Source: Agelas oroides (Eukaryota > Porifera > Demospongiae > Agelasida > Agelasidae). From it: a DNA stretch of 64,000 nt. The translations under genes and the position numbers were made by a program. Location: NCBI GenBank assembly GCA_949130485.1, contig OX422189.1, positions 62,001 through 126,000 on the forward strand. The letters are read 5' to 3'. The notes below the pieces were generated by a model, which worked only from the letters and a program-made list of their open reading frames with translations, searched no databases and was not told where the DNA came from. Below, piece by piece: positions 13,401 through 32,354 of this stretch (position 1 is its first letter; each line of letters begins with the position of its first letter).

Positions 13401-13609
13401 CTTTTCCAACCCAGTGCCCTCCTTCTCTTAGTCGTTGAGCAGATTATATCAGGTCTGGACATGAGACTATGCTCATATTTACATATCCCGGGCTGTTCTC
13501 TTCCCCCTCCATCATGACACGTTTTCCGAACCTTTGTGAGTGTGGTGGGTGTTCCCTCATCTTGCGACTGCATGGATTCGTTGACGCTGGGCGAAACTTC
13601 TCCCTCCAT
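7460..13609 (-). CDS. STAG: Cohesin subunit STAG/SA (stromalin, Scc3)
   Basis: HEAT-repeat subunit of cohesin that binds RAD21 and is needed for sister-chromatid cohesion. The likely start is 13609 ([19 protein letters not shown]), with an acidic/Ser-rich tail and a basic segment ([19 protein letters not shown]) before the folded part. Landmarks from N to [20 protein letters not shown] and [14 protein letters not shown] near 12600-12740; the stromalin conservative domain at about 10850-11640, starting [21 protein letters not shown] and including [41 protein letters not shown] and [18 protein letters not shown]; later [22 protein letters not shown], and [18 protein letters not shown] near 8000. 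The C-terminus is basic ([15 protein letters not shown]) with TGA at 7460-7462. Exons are 70-200 bp with many short introns; one intron holds a tRNA gene. It converges on UBAC2 with a gap of about 118 bp. Exact exon ends were not all worked out. Confidence 0.88.
10091..10102 (-). terminator. RNA polymerase III terminator of the tRNA gene
   Basis: Twelve A residues on the plus strand read as a T12 run on the minus strand, starting three bases after the tRNA discriminator base. Confidence 0.7.
10106..10178 (-). tRNA. tRNA-Ile (anticodon GAT)
   Basis: A 73-base cloverleaf on the minus strand. The acceptor stem GGTCCGT pairs with ACGGACC plus discriminator A. The D arm is GCTC/GAGC. The anticodon stem TCGTG/CGCGA has one G-T pair and loop CTGATAA, giving anticodon GAT. 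The T arm is ATGAG/CTCAT with loop TTCGAGC. A-box (TAGCTCAGTCGG) and B-box (GTTCGAGCC) are intact, and no intron is present. It lies inside a STAG intron on the same strand and has its own T-run terminator. Cytosolic animal isoleucine tRNAs mostly read AAT (inosine) or TAT; GAT is a minor class. The body resembles eukaryotic Ile tRNAs rather than a bacterial or organellar copy. Confidence 0.93.
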
Positions 13610-13982
13610 CGCTACTCCAGCACCAGATCTCCGCGTTCCTCTCTACAGTCTACACCGCAGACAGCGAAGTTTACACTCTAATTATTGCCAACCTGTCCCG
13701 CCAAATCTTTTATACATGTACTGGTATATGCTGGTCTCGTACCCAGACTCCACCCGGGGTCTGGGTACGAGATTAGCATATACACAGCCTCGTTCCCATA
13801 CGGGCGCGGCGGCGCGGCCGGAGGCACAACGCCACTATATACTGATTTTCATCGATGCATCCTTGATGACAGCTTTTTGAATCTCTCACTTGTCACTAAT
13901 TGTAGAAAAGCACATTTGACAAGCAGTGGCACTACACACAGACCCCTAAGTTATGCACCATAAAAACTGTCACGGGAGAGGA
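13610..13982. promoter_or_regulatory. STAG upstream region and gap to CAML-like gene
   Basis: This stretch contains the STAG promoter. TCCCGCCAAA at 13696-13705 reads TTTGGCGGGA on the STAG strand, an excellent E2F consensus about 90 bp upstream of the start. Beyond it is a foldback element (13725-13782) and a GC-rich cggccgg patch near 13810. The rest, up to the stop of the next gene at 13983, holds no recognised gene. Confidence 0.5.
13725..13782. mobile_element. Short foldback (MITE-like) element
   Basis: Nearly perfect inverted repeat: tatatgctggtctcgtaccc on the left pairs with gggtacgagattagcatata on the right around a short loop. The tctcgtacccag core resembles the terminal repeats found at several other places in the window. 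A second half-copy (cagcctcgttccca) follows at about 13785. Confidence 0.55.
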
Positions 13983-14686
13983 TTATTGAGTCAACATTTC
14001 ATAATAGTATGGTAGCAACAGAGACAGAACAGTGAAGAAGAGCATTGTACAGAGGTCCTGTAGCACAACACCTCCCACACACAACACCAGACAAACTCCT
14101 TCCAGCAAACGGCTCAGTGTGGGATGAAACTGTGCCACTGCCATGGTGACGAGCCCAAACCACCCCAAGGGGCTGCCACCAGAGTTGGTCGGGGCTGTTA
14201 GCGTCACTACTAGCAGAACGAGACCCTCCCACAGAAGCATACTGAAAACATACGAAACAAATAGTGGAGTCACACGAGTTAGAAAGGGGAAGGCTAGAGC
14301 AAAAACAATGGCAGCTGTAGTTCTCAATCGGAAAGCTCTCCAACTTCTAGCAGCCATGACTAGCACTGCCATGGTTGCAGTGTTCCTCATACCATCTGTA
14401 GCCTTCTTCGAAACAGGTTTTGGGATCAGTTCATCTGGAGGATCAGCAACCAGTCCCACCGCATGTGGCTCCACATTCTCTATCCTCCCTTCCTGCACAC
14501 CTGCAGGACAGCTAAAGAACGGTGCGCACTAATTAGAGTTCGACCTGGGCTGCTTCTTATCTGCGGCCGGTACCTTTTAGAAAAGCCTCTCAGCTTATCC
14601 ATACGGCTGCTAGCATTGGAAAGAATCCTCTTCCGTCTTGCCTCGCGCTGCTGCTCGCGCTTCAAACGTTGTTCTGTTTCTTCCAT
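13983..14686 (-). CDS. CAMLG: GET2/CAML-like tail-anchored protein insertion receptor subunit
   Basis: Probable orthologue of CAMLG/Get2, the ER membrane partner of WRB/Get1 that receives tail-anchored proteins from TRC40/Get3. The start at 14686 gives a highly charged cytosolic N-terminus (KREQQREARRKRILSNASS then RMDKLRGF). This matches the family's Get3-binding motif RRRKLL...RINRIMGF. A second exon begins near 14500 and encodes about 170 residues with three hydrophobic segments (AIVFALAFPFLTRV, YVFSMLLWEGLVLLVVTL, and LLEGVCLVLCVGGVV with LFFTVLSLLL), ending with TAA at 13983-13985. The exons join in frame if a 44-nt intron (cag|gtcgaa to ctgcag|gt) with a CTAAT branch-like motif is removed. 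The protein is shorter than human CAML (about 210 against 296 residues) because the linker is reduced. The motif supports the call; the helices are poorly conserved by sequence. Confidence 0.68.
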
Positions 14687-15101
<415 letters not shown>

Positions 15102-18100
15102 ATGTCAGAGAGACTAAGAACTTACAAGAACAAGGGCAGAGACCTTGCTGTAAGTGGACCCAGCCACCTTGCTACGACGTGTGGTACATGATACTCCATA
15201 TGATATAGCGCACATGATTTAGAAGGTGCCTGTACAGTGATGCTGCTCCAATACATTTAATTCCTTGGAGACAAATTGTAGTTGTCTCCAGATGAAGCCG
15301 TCATGTTTCACTCCTAAACTTAATGATTACCCAACTACCGTGTGCAGGATATGCGGCACAGAAGGTCAGAGGTCACAGTGGAGTTACGAAAGGTGAGTCT
15401 GCGGCATGCGGCCAGAGGCTGTGTAAAACACTTCTTCTTCTCCTTTAGAATCGCAAAGATGAGCAACTATTGAAACGTCGGAACATTCCCGTGGAGAAGG
15501 ATGATGCTATTATTACTCCCTTCCCCCTGGATGAAATTGTAAAGGTATTGCTTAATTTATGTCCCTCTTTTCATTGTCAACTACCATTTGTCTTTCTCTT
15601 TCTCCAGAAAGCTCAGAGTGCTAACCCTGAGGAGCAGTTTGGAGCGGTGCAGTCAGCAAGGTATGCATGTTATTATTGAGTTGTGGGGGCAGGGGACTAC
15701 ACCCATGGCCTGTGTCACATCCTGGGCTGTGTACCTTATGTAATAAGCCATGTAGCCATCCTCCAGCCCCCTGTGACCCATGTCATGGGTCAAGTCTACA
15801 TGTGCCCACAGCTAAGGGTCAGCCCATGCAGAGATGAATCACAAGGCTTGTTGTGCTTGAGTATTATTGTGCCCAGTCCAGTAGGAAGTCAATTATCCAT
15901 ACATGTTTGGGGCCAAGGGGTGTTTGGATGACTGAAACAATGTTAGTCGAATGCATTGCGAATTACTTTCCATTTAAGGCACAGCAAAATATCAATGAAT
16001 ATCATTATTTTGGATTAAGTGGCTTCTTGCTTTATCAGTATCAGAGAAAGTGGAGAGCTTGATCGCTTGTAAGTTGCTGCATACGCCTTGTAAACTGCCA
16101 GTGGGGGTTACTGCATTTGCAGACCTAGTGAAGCTTTGAGTGACTGACTTGATGCATTCCTTCCACTACAGGAAGATTCTTTCCAAAGACAAGAACCCTC
16201 CAATCGATGAGCTTATTAGCTCTGGCATTGTACCTGTCTTGGTGTCCTGCTTACAGAGTGAGAGGTTTGTATGAACATGGAGTGACTCACCATGTCATTG
16301 TCACCCACCACCCACCCCCTTCATATATTTCATTCACTTCTCATCCTTCCCTGTCCCTACACCCCCCTCACTCTCTCCCACCCCCATACATCCCCCTCAC
16401 AGTCCCCTACTCCAGTTTGAAGCAGCCTGGGCACTGACAAACATTGCCTCAGGCAACTCAGAACAGACAAGGACAGTGGTGAAACATGGCGCTGTCCCCC
16501 TGTTGATTCGACTCCTTACCTCACAACATACCCATGTCTGTGAGCAGGCTGTGTGGGCCCTTGGTAACATCACTGGTGATGGGCCAGAATGCAGGGACTA
16601 TGTCATTGCCCAAGGCATTATTCCCTGCTTGCTGAACTTTGTCAACCCTAACACTCCCGTAAGTCAGAGGGAAGGGGAAGGGAGGTGAAGAAAAGAAAGG
16701 AAGGAGAGGGAGATGGAGAGGGGAGAGGGAGGGGGGAGAGGGAGGGGGGAGAGAGAGGGAGGAGAGAGAGAGGGAGGAGAGAGAGAGGGAGGGAGGAGAT
16801 GGAGAGGGGAGAGGGAGGGGAGATGGAGAGGGGAGAGGGAGGGGGGAGTCTGGGCATATAAGCTAGGAGCATGGATGACTGCTAATGTCGAGTTCTGCAG
16901 AGTTGCATGCCTGTGTGAAGGGGTTCTTCTTTCTGTTGCAGTTACCATTTTTGAGAAATGTGGCATGGACACTCTCTAACTTGTGTCGTAATAAGAATCC
17001 TCCTCCTCCATTCCAGTCAGTCTGCAACGTAAGTTCCATTTCTCTTCCTTCCTCACACCAGTGCAACCCTTTCCCAATTCATGCAAACGCAATGTACATG
17101 CAAGCCACTCAGCATGTCTTATTGCCTCCCCCTCCCTCTTTTTCTCTCCTTCCTCCAATCAGCTTCAGTGTATAGGCAGGCCACTCAACTTATCTATGCC
17201 CCTCTCCTCTGCAGACATTACCTGCCCTAGTAGAGTTAGTCCAGCATGATGACATGGCAGTGAGGGTAGATGCCTGCTGGGCCCTCTCCTTCCTTGCAGA
17301 TGGCAAGGAGAGACAAATACAGGTGATTCCACCCACCTCAGTATATCAGCCGCTCTTTGTGGCCCCAACATACTGATGATTTCATGAGCTCAGTCCTGTT
17401 CCCAAAGTGTACAGTTACAAACCCCCCACTTCCACCAACACTGCTGCAAGTGGCTGTGTTGTTAATCAGTCTGTGACTTGACTTCCTTGGACACAGGTGG
17501 TGGTCGACTCTGGAGTAATACCTAAACTAGTGCCACTGTTGAAACACAAAGAAGGCAGAATTGTGGTAAGTACATCAGCTGCCAAAACACACGTTCTGAT
17601 GTGGAAAGACATAATGCCTATCATTCCCTTCCTTGCAGCTGCCAGCATTAAGAACTTTAGGTAACATAGTCACTGGAAACGATGAGCAAACACAAGCAGT
17701 TCTTGATGGAGGAATCCTGGAGCACTTGTATACTCTAGTGACAAACTCAACCAGGCCTGGCATATTACGGGTAAGCCCTCTACCTCCCCTTCCCTCAGTC
17801 ACAGTGCTAATCATCTCTTGTATTAACTTGCAGGAAGCGGTTTGGACCATTTCAAACATAGTTGCAGGCAACAAACGCCAAGTTCAGGTAGGAAGGACCC
17901 TTGTGGGCTGAAGAGCCTGTCACCTGAACCACTAGCCTTGTATCCTGCCAGCCCCCATAGCAATATCCTCCCACTGAGTGTGAGACTAATGAAATGCAAC
18001 ATCACTGTCACCTGAAACAGTTTCAGAGAAACATAGTTTAGTGTATATACATTTTTGTAGTCTTCTTTCCCATTACATCATAGTGAGTATGGTATATATT

Positions 18101-19876
18101 ACGTTGTACATACCACTCTCACTATGCTGTGGTGTAATACAAACTGGTCAGGTGGTTCCCCCATAAGACATCCTCTCTTACTTTGTGCTTCAGATGGTAA
18201 TAGATGCCAATCTAGTACCATTGGTGATACAGCAGTTGGCCGTGGGCGAGTTCAGAACAATGAAGGAAGCAGCTTGGGCTGTTAGCAACTTTACTGTCGG
18301 AGGTACTCCAGAGCAGGTCAGCACAGCAGGAGTAGCCTCTGGGCACAAGACTAGGGTACAATGTGTGGAAGTAGCCCCGGGGCACAAGACTAGGGTACAA
18401 TGTGTGGAAGTAGCCTCTGGGTAGCCTCGTTCCCAGGCCTACCCCGTTTTTTGTTCTTCGGTTTGCGTTCAGTATAATACACGGAGGCGGAAGAGCGCGA
18501 AAAACGGGGAAGGCCTGGGAACACTTGTCACGTGAATGACGTCCGGTGGACGCGGGGTGGACGTAGGTGGGGTGGTGCCAACCACAAATTCGTGTGCAAT
18601 AAATCATAGAGCGAGTTTCTTACCGGCGAAGTGAAGTACTGTCGATCTCGTGAACATCTGGAGTCCGAGCTATCGTTGGAGCGTTCGATGATGAAGCCTA
18701 GTATGGTATTTGTAGTTGGGCACCGCCCCCCCTACGTCCACCTCGCGTCCACCAGACGTCATTCACGTGACAAGTGTTCCCAGGCCTTCCCCGTTTTTCG
18801 CGCTCTTCCACCTCCGTGTATTATACTGAACGCAAACCGAAGAACAAAAAACGGGGTAGGCCTGGGAACGAGGCTAGCCTCTGGGCACAAGACTAGGGTA
18901 CAATGTGTGGAAGTAGCCCCGGGGCGCAAGACTAGGGTACAATGTGTGGAAGTAGCCCCGGGGCGCAAGACTAGGGTACAATGTGTGGAAGTAGCCCCGG
19001 GGCGCAAGACTAGGGTACAATGTGTGGAAGTAGCCCCGGGGCGCAAGACTAGGGTACAATGTGTGGAAGTAGCCCCGGGGCGCAAGACTAGGGTACAATG
19101 TGTGGAAGTAGCCCCGGGGCGCAAGACTAGGGTACAATGTGTGGAAGTAGCCCTGGGGCGCAAGACTAGGGTACAATGTGTGGAAGTAGCCCCGGGGCGC
19201 AAGACTAGGGTACAATGTGTGGAAGTAGCCCCGGGGCGCAAGACTAGGGTACAATGTGTGGAAGTAGCCCCGGGGCGCAAGACTAGGGTACAATGAGTGG
19301 AAGTAGCCCCGGGGCACAAGATGAGGGTACTTGTACCATGTACTGTGTGCTGTATTGAAGTTCCTTTCTTTGTTCCAGGTGAGCTACTTGATACAAAACG
19401 GAGCCATTCCACACATGTGTAACCTCCTAGACTGCAAGGATACAACTGTGAGTTGGTTATCATCCACTCCTATCCACACAGTGGTCACCATTTTCTCTTC
19501 CTTTGTCCCCTCCCCCCTCCCCAGACAATCCAAGTGATCCTGGATGGTTTAGCCAATGTGCTGAAGATGGCTGGTCCAGATGCAGAGTATGTTGCCACAG
19601 CAATTGAGGAGGCAGGGGGGCTGGACAAGATAGAGAAACTGCAACAACATAGAAACGAGGACATTTACAAACTTGCATACTCAATTATCGACAAGTATTT
19701 CACTTCTGAGGTAAGCAGAAGCAAAGTATTTTTGCATTGTGCAACTAGTTTTTATGGATGTATATCCTCTTCTTCTCTACTAGGAACTGGAAGATTCAAC
19801 AGTGATGCCTGAGGCTGGTCCACAATCATTTCAATTTGGACCAGCAAACTTGCCAGAAAGTGGCTTCCAGTTCTAA
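15102..19876 (+). CDS. KPNA4: Importin subunit alpha, KPNA3/KPNA4 type
   Basis: Adaptor that binds classical nuclear localisation signals and hands cargo to importin beta. It opens with an importin-beta-binding region ([40 protein letters not shown]) encoded by 15102-15149, 15348-15392 and the next exon. Armadillo repeats follow: [145 protein letters not shown]; and [14 protein letters not shown] with [13 protein letters not shown]. The W and N residues of the cargo-binding repeats are present. The end ESGFQF with TAA at 19874-19876 matches KPNA3/4 (EGFQF). About 15 exons are visible. One intron (18315-19380) carries a 39-bp minisatellite and a transposable element. The vertebrate KPNA3/KPNA4 split cannot be resolved, so the symbol is nominal. 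Confidence 0.93.
18322..19330. repeat. 39-bp minisatellite in importin alpha intron, split by a transposon
   Basis: Tandem units of 39 bp with core ggcgcaagactagggtacaa followed by tgtgtggaagtagcccc. About two units precede 18421 and about eleven follow 18886; the 455-bp element 18422-18876 sits between them. Because 39 is a multiple of three, the array gives long spurious open frames on both strands. Confidence 0.9.
18422..18876. mobile_element. MULE-like non-autonomous element with about 155-bp terminal inverted repeats
   Basis: Starts TAGCCTCGTTCCCAGGCCTA and ends with its exact reverse complement; the inverted repeats extend about 155 bp each side. The flanks are an exact 9-bp duplication, gcctctggg at 18413-18421 and 18877-18885. 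The uninterrupted 39-bp repeat unit nearby (about 18335) shows the empty-site sequence. Long inverted repeats with a 9-bp target duplication are typical of Mutator-like elements. No transposase is present. Confidence 0.85.
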
Positions 19877-20765
19877 ATAGCCGACCAGAACCTTGCCACC
19901 ATTTCTGCATGTTGTGCCTTCAGATAATTGGTATAGTACATTTACATGCCAGGGTCTGCATTATACACATTCATATGTTTGTTGCTTTTTATTGTGTATG
20001 ACATGATCTTTTTTGGAACATCTCTCTGTTATCTCTGGCACAAAAGATACAAAGGGTGACTTGGTGTTCTGCTTTGTGTTTGTCATTAGCATGCACACAA
20101 GCCTACACAAACCACAGCCTTTCAATTGGGCAAGGTGTTGTTCTTAAATTACTACGCTAATAAGATATGGCTAATAATGGTGTGGCAAGTGTCCTCCCTT
20201 TGATCTTGCAGCCATTTTTCTTAGAGTACTAATTGTCTGCCATTTGGGGGCTTCTTTGATGATGTTTTAGCTTGTGCTAACAACATTATTCAAACAAAAT
20301 GTATTACAGCAATTTGCTAATAACACATTAATCAAGTTATTATATCCTGGCGTAGCTGGCTTTGTGTTGCTGAATGCCCCAATTAGGAATTCAGAGGCGC
20401 TTGACAGCGAGTGGGCGTCGACGTTATTGTTGCAATCAAAGTACCGCGCATGACTAATTACTTTACGCAAGCTAAATTAATTGAGCGGCGATTATGAAAG
20501 AACTTGTAGTGAATACTGCTATCGAATTGCCAAATTCATAATTGATGCTTCTAATTCGTTTAAAACGCTGGACGGCGCTCACGGCCAACCCATACCGATA
20601 TTCAATTAGACTTCAAAGGCGCCGAAATATGCTCACCTATTTGTGCTTATTTAATCTCTTCTAAGCAAATTATTTACTGCCCGGGCACTAGCATTAGTCG
20701 AGACATTCAGTCTAGCTACTGCGCGGAACGAAGAGTGCAGTGAGCGGGCTGAAGTCAATTGCATT
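19877..20765. other. Intergenic region upstream of the ARX-like gene
   Basis: AT-rich, about 890 bp. It contains the importin alpha 3' untranslated region and the homeobox gene promoter. Several TAAT/ATTA cores occur (near 20330, 20380, 20456, 20475 and 20600), as expected of homeodomain-bound regulatory DNA but also of AT-rich sequence. No gene or repeat is recognised. Confidence 0.5.
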
Positions 20766-22553
20766 ATGAGCTCTGAGGAATGCGCTATGCCCCCCACCAC
20801 TGTCAACGACCGAGGCAGCAGCAAATCTCCCGTCGGGCACACCATCAACGAGATCTTAGGTCTGAAGGACCAGTACAGCAGCGAGAGCGAGAGTAGCGGC
20901 AGCAGCACGGAGAACAGCGGCAGCGACCACGAGAGATCTCCCTCCCCGGGAGCCGGCACGCAGCAGGCCTCTTCGGCGGAGCACCAGGCAGACGGACTTC
21001 AGCATAGACAAGGTAAAACGCTGGGAGGTATTAACATTAATACTTGGAGCTTGTGTTATTCTCCGCTTGTCGATCTTGGCAGATCCAATTGCAACACTAC
21101 AGAGTCCACTGGCATTGCAAACGGGCGGTCAACCGTTCTCCGTTGGTGAAGGTAATACGCAAACTGCATTAATTTTCGCTTTAAAAATTAATGCAATAAC
21201 AATGCCGCATTACTATCTCTCCTCAGGAACAGGGCTCATCATTCTACAGACCACGTCGCAGGATCCTGTCCTCACCACTGCGCAACTAGCTTCCCCCATT
21301 GCAAGTAAGCGTCCCAATTCAGTTGTTGTAGCATATAAGGATGAAGAAATGGCAATGATAATGCACTACAGCCTTCTTTCCAAGAAGTATTTGCAGCACT
21401 GGTGACCTAGCTGCTAATGCACACCCCATTACTAAATGTACATTGATATATCTTCCTCATGCAATTTTCTAGGATCTCCAGGATCAAGCTTGCAATCAGA
21501 GAGTGCCCAAACTCCAACTGGAGGCCAGAGCATACCCCAAGCGTCTCTTTCTCATGCAGTAGCAGGGACACACACATCGATACATGGTGATGGTGGGTGA
21601 CCCTCTGTGGGTCCCTAAATATCCAATTTTTAGATCAGAAGTGTCACTGTCATAATCATGGTCTCCCATATCTAATTTTAGTGTCATCTGATGTTTTTTA
21701 TCTGCAGAGGAAGGAAAGTACAAAAAGAAGAGGCGCTACCGCACCACTTTCACCAGCAACCAACTGCGTGAGCTCGAGAAGGTGTTTGAGAAGACTCACT
21801 ATCCCGATGTCTTCACAAGAGAGGAACTTGCACAGCGTGTGGACCTGACTGAGGCCCGAGTGCAAGTAAGTTAACACCACCCACAGCTGTGTAATATGGT
21901 GCCTTTGCTAAAACTAAACCCACAAATCAGAAATGTCCACATTCTCTCGTGGACACACAATGTCTGATGTACTGAGTGATAACTAACACAAGTTAACGAT
22001 AAGTTTATGGCTCTGTTTGTAGGTCTGGTTCCAGAATCGTAGAGCAAAGTGGCGAAAGCGAGAGAAACAGAACCAAGCACAAACTGCAACTTCTCCAGTC
22101 CAGCAGAATCCTGACATTGCTCTTGCCTTTAGTGTCCCAGTATCAACAGTACAGGTTGCAACCCCCTCTACCACCTCTACTTCCTCCCTAGCAACCTCTT
22201 CCAGCGGCAATGAACCACCCAAAGCTACACCTGTGGTACAGCCTACAGCAAACATCCAGCTCATTGGAGCCCAGTCCTGGCCAGCCATGCTTCCCATCAC
22301 CTACATCCCTGCAACACTCCCAACAGGAACAGTGCTAGGCCCCCAGATCCTCTCAACGGCCACTCGGCTGCCCATCCTCACGTCTCCTGCCATGATGGGC
22401 CTCAATCCCCAGCTCGCCACAGGGGGTATCCAACAGGTAATAGCAGTCAACCAGCTGCCCTCTACTGCTGGGACCACTGCCATTCCCATGATCAGTGTGC
22501 AGGTGCCCAAGGCAAATGTACAATCCCCCGCAAAGACAGACGACCCATTGTGA
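20766..22553 (+). CDS. ARX: ARX-like paired-class homeobox transcription factor
   Basis: Sequence-specific nuclear transcription factor. Exons: 20766-21012, 21083-21151, about 21226-21306, about 21474-21596, about 21709-21867 and 22022-22553. The N-terminus has an octapeptide/eh1-like motif (HTINEILGL), a likely Groucho-type co-repressor site, followed by a Ser/Glu-rich stretch. The homeodomain begins [20 protein letters not shown] and includes [20 protein letters not shown] and [15 protein letters not shown]. It has Q at position 50, the paired-like class, and is very close to ARX. An intron splits it at EARVQ|VWFQ (positions 46/47), the usual paired-class site. The C-terminal half is a Thr/Pro/Gln-rich possible activation region. 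I see neither a paired domain nor a C-terminal OAR/aristaless motif. The neighbour POLA1, tail to tail, supports the ARX assignment. Confidence 0.85.
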
Positions 22554-22943
22554 TCAACGCTACACACACCCTTTCTCTGGAAGTAACAGACTGTACTGAG
22601 AAGCCTGGCTAACTGCAACTGGACAGACACGGCTATCAATGACAGATTTTTATCTATAAAGCACACATACCACATAGATTAGCAGAACAGTTTTATCAAC
22701 CTACCTAATATGGATTTGTAACACCTACATCATTCACTATTCTCCTAATTAATTTTTAATCACTTGATTGTTCTGTTGCTCTCATTCATCAAGTTATTCC
22801 ACATGTCTACAGTGTATGCATGCAACACAACAAGGCTTCACAGAGCAATAAGGGAGGCACACCTTGTTGAATACCTTATGAAGAGGTCTTTGATCTTATT
22901 CTAAACAAGCTAATGACATTTTACCAAGTTCTTAACAAGGTCA
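22554..22943. other. Convergent 3' region, ARX-like / POLA1
   Basis: 390 bp between the two stop codons, AT-rich, with an ATTAAA-type variant poly(A) signal for the minus-strand gene near 22755. It presumably holds both 3' untranslated regions. No gene seen. Confidence 0.5.
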
Positions 22944-32121
<9,178 letters not shown>

Positions 32122-32354
32122 CTTGAACTTGTCTCGCAGACCAGACTCTCACGAGGGAAGAGAAAGTTAGTTTGAACGACGTTCGCGCCAAATTCCCACC
32201 GAGCGGTTACTTAATAAGTAACATGTTTTGCAAATGCAGCTCTCTGATTGGTCGATTGGTCAACTTGCCCTGTGTTAACCGCACGTGTATCACGAAGTCT
32301 GCTGGACGAGTAGAAAGACGGATCCTTGTCGTATCAAAGTCGTTAAGAAAGGCG
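32122..32354. promoter_or_regulatory. Divergent promoter POLA1 / SEFIR receptor A with E2F site
   Basis: TTCGCGCCAAA at 32182-32192 reads TTTGGCGCGAA on the POLA1 strand, a full E2F consensus about 60 bp upstream of the POLA1 start. In-frame upstream ATGs for the plus-strand gene (32172, 32223) also lie here, so its true start could be further left. Confidence 0.55.

Noticed and set aside
18631..19463. Open frames of 221 and 234 residues with 13-residue repeats
   Set aside because: They are read through the 39-bp intronic minisatellite on both strands; real importin alpha exons flank the region with proper splice sites.
19877..20765. TAAT clusters as a homeodomain autoregulatory enhancer
   Set aside because: The region is AT-rich and the cores are short; their number is not clearly above chance without a statistical test.
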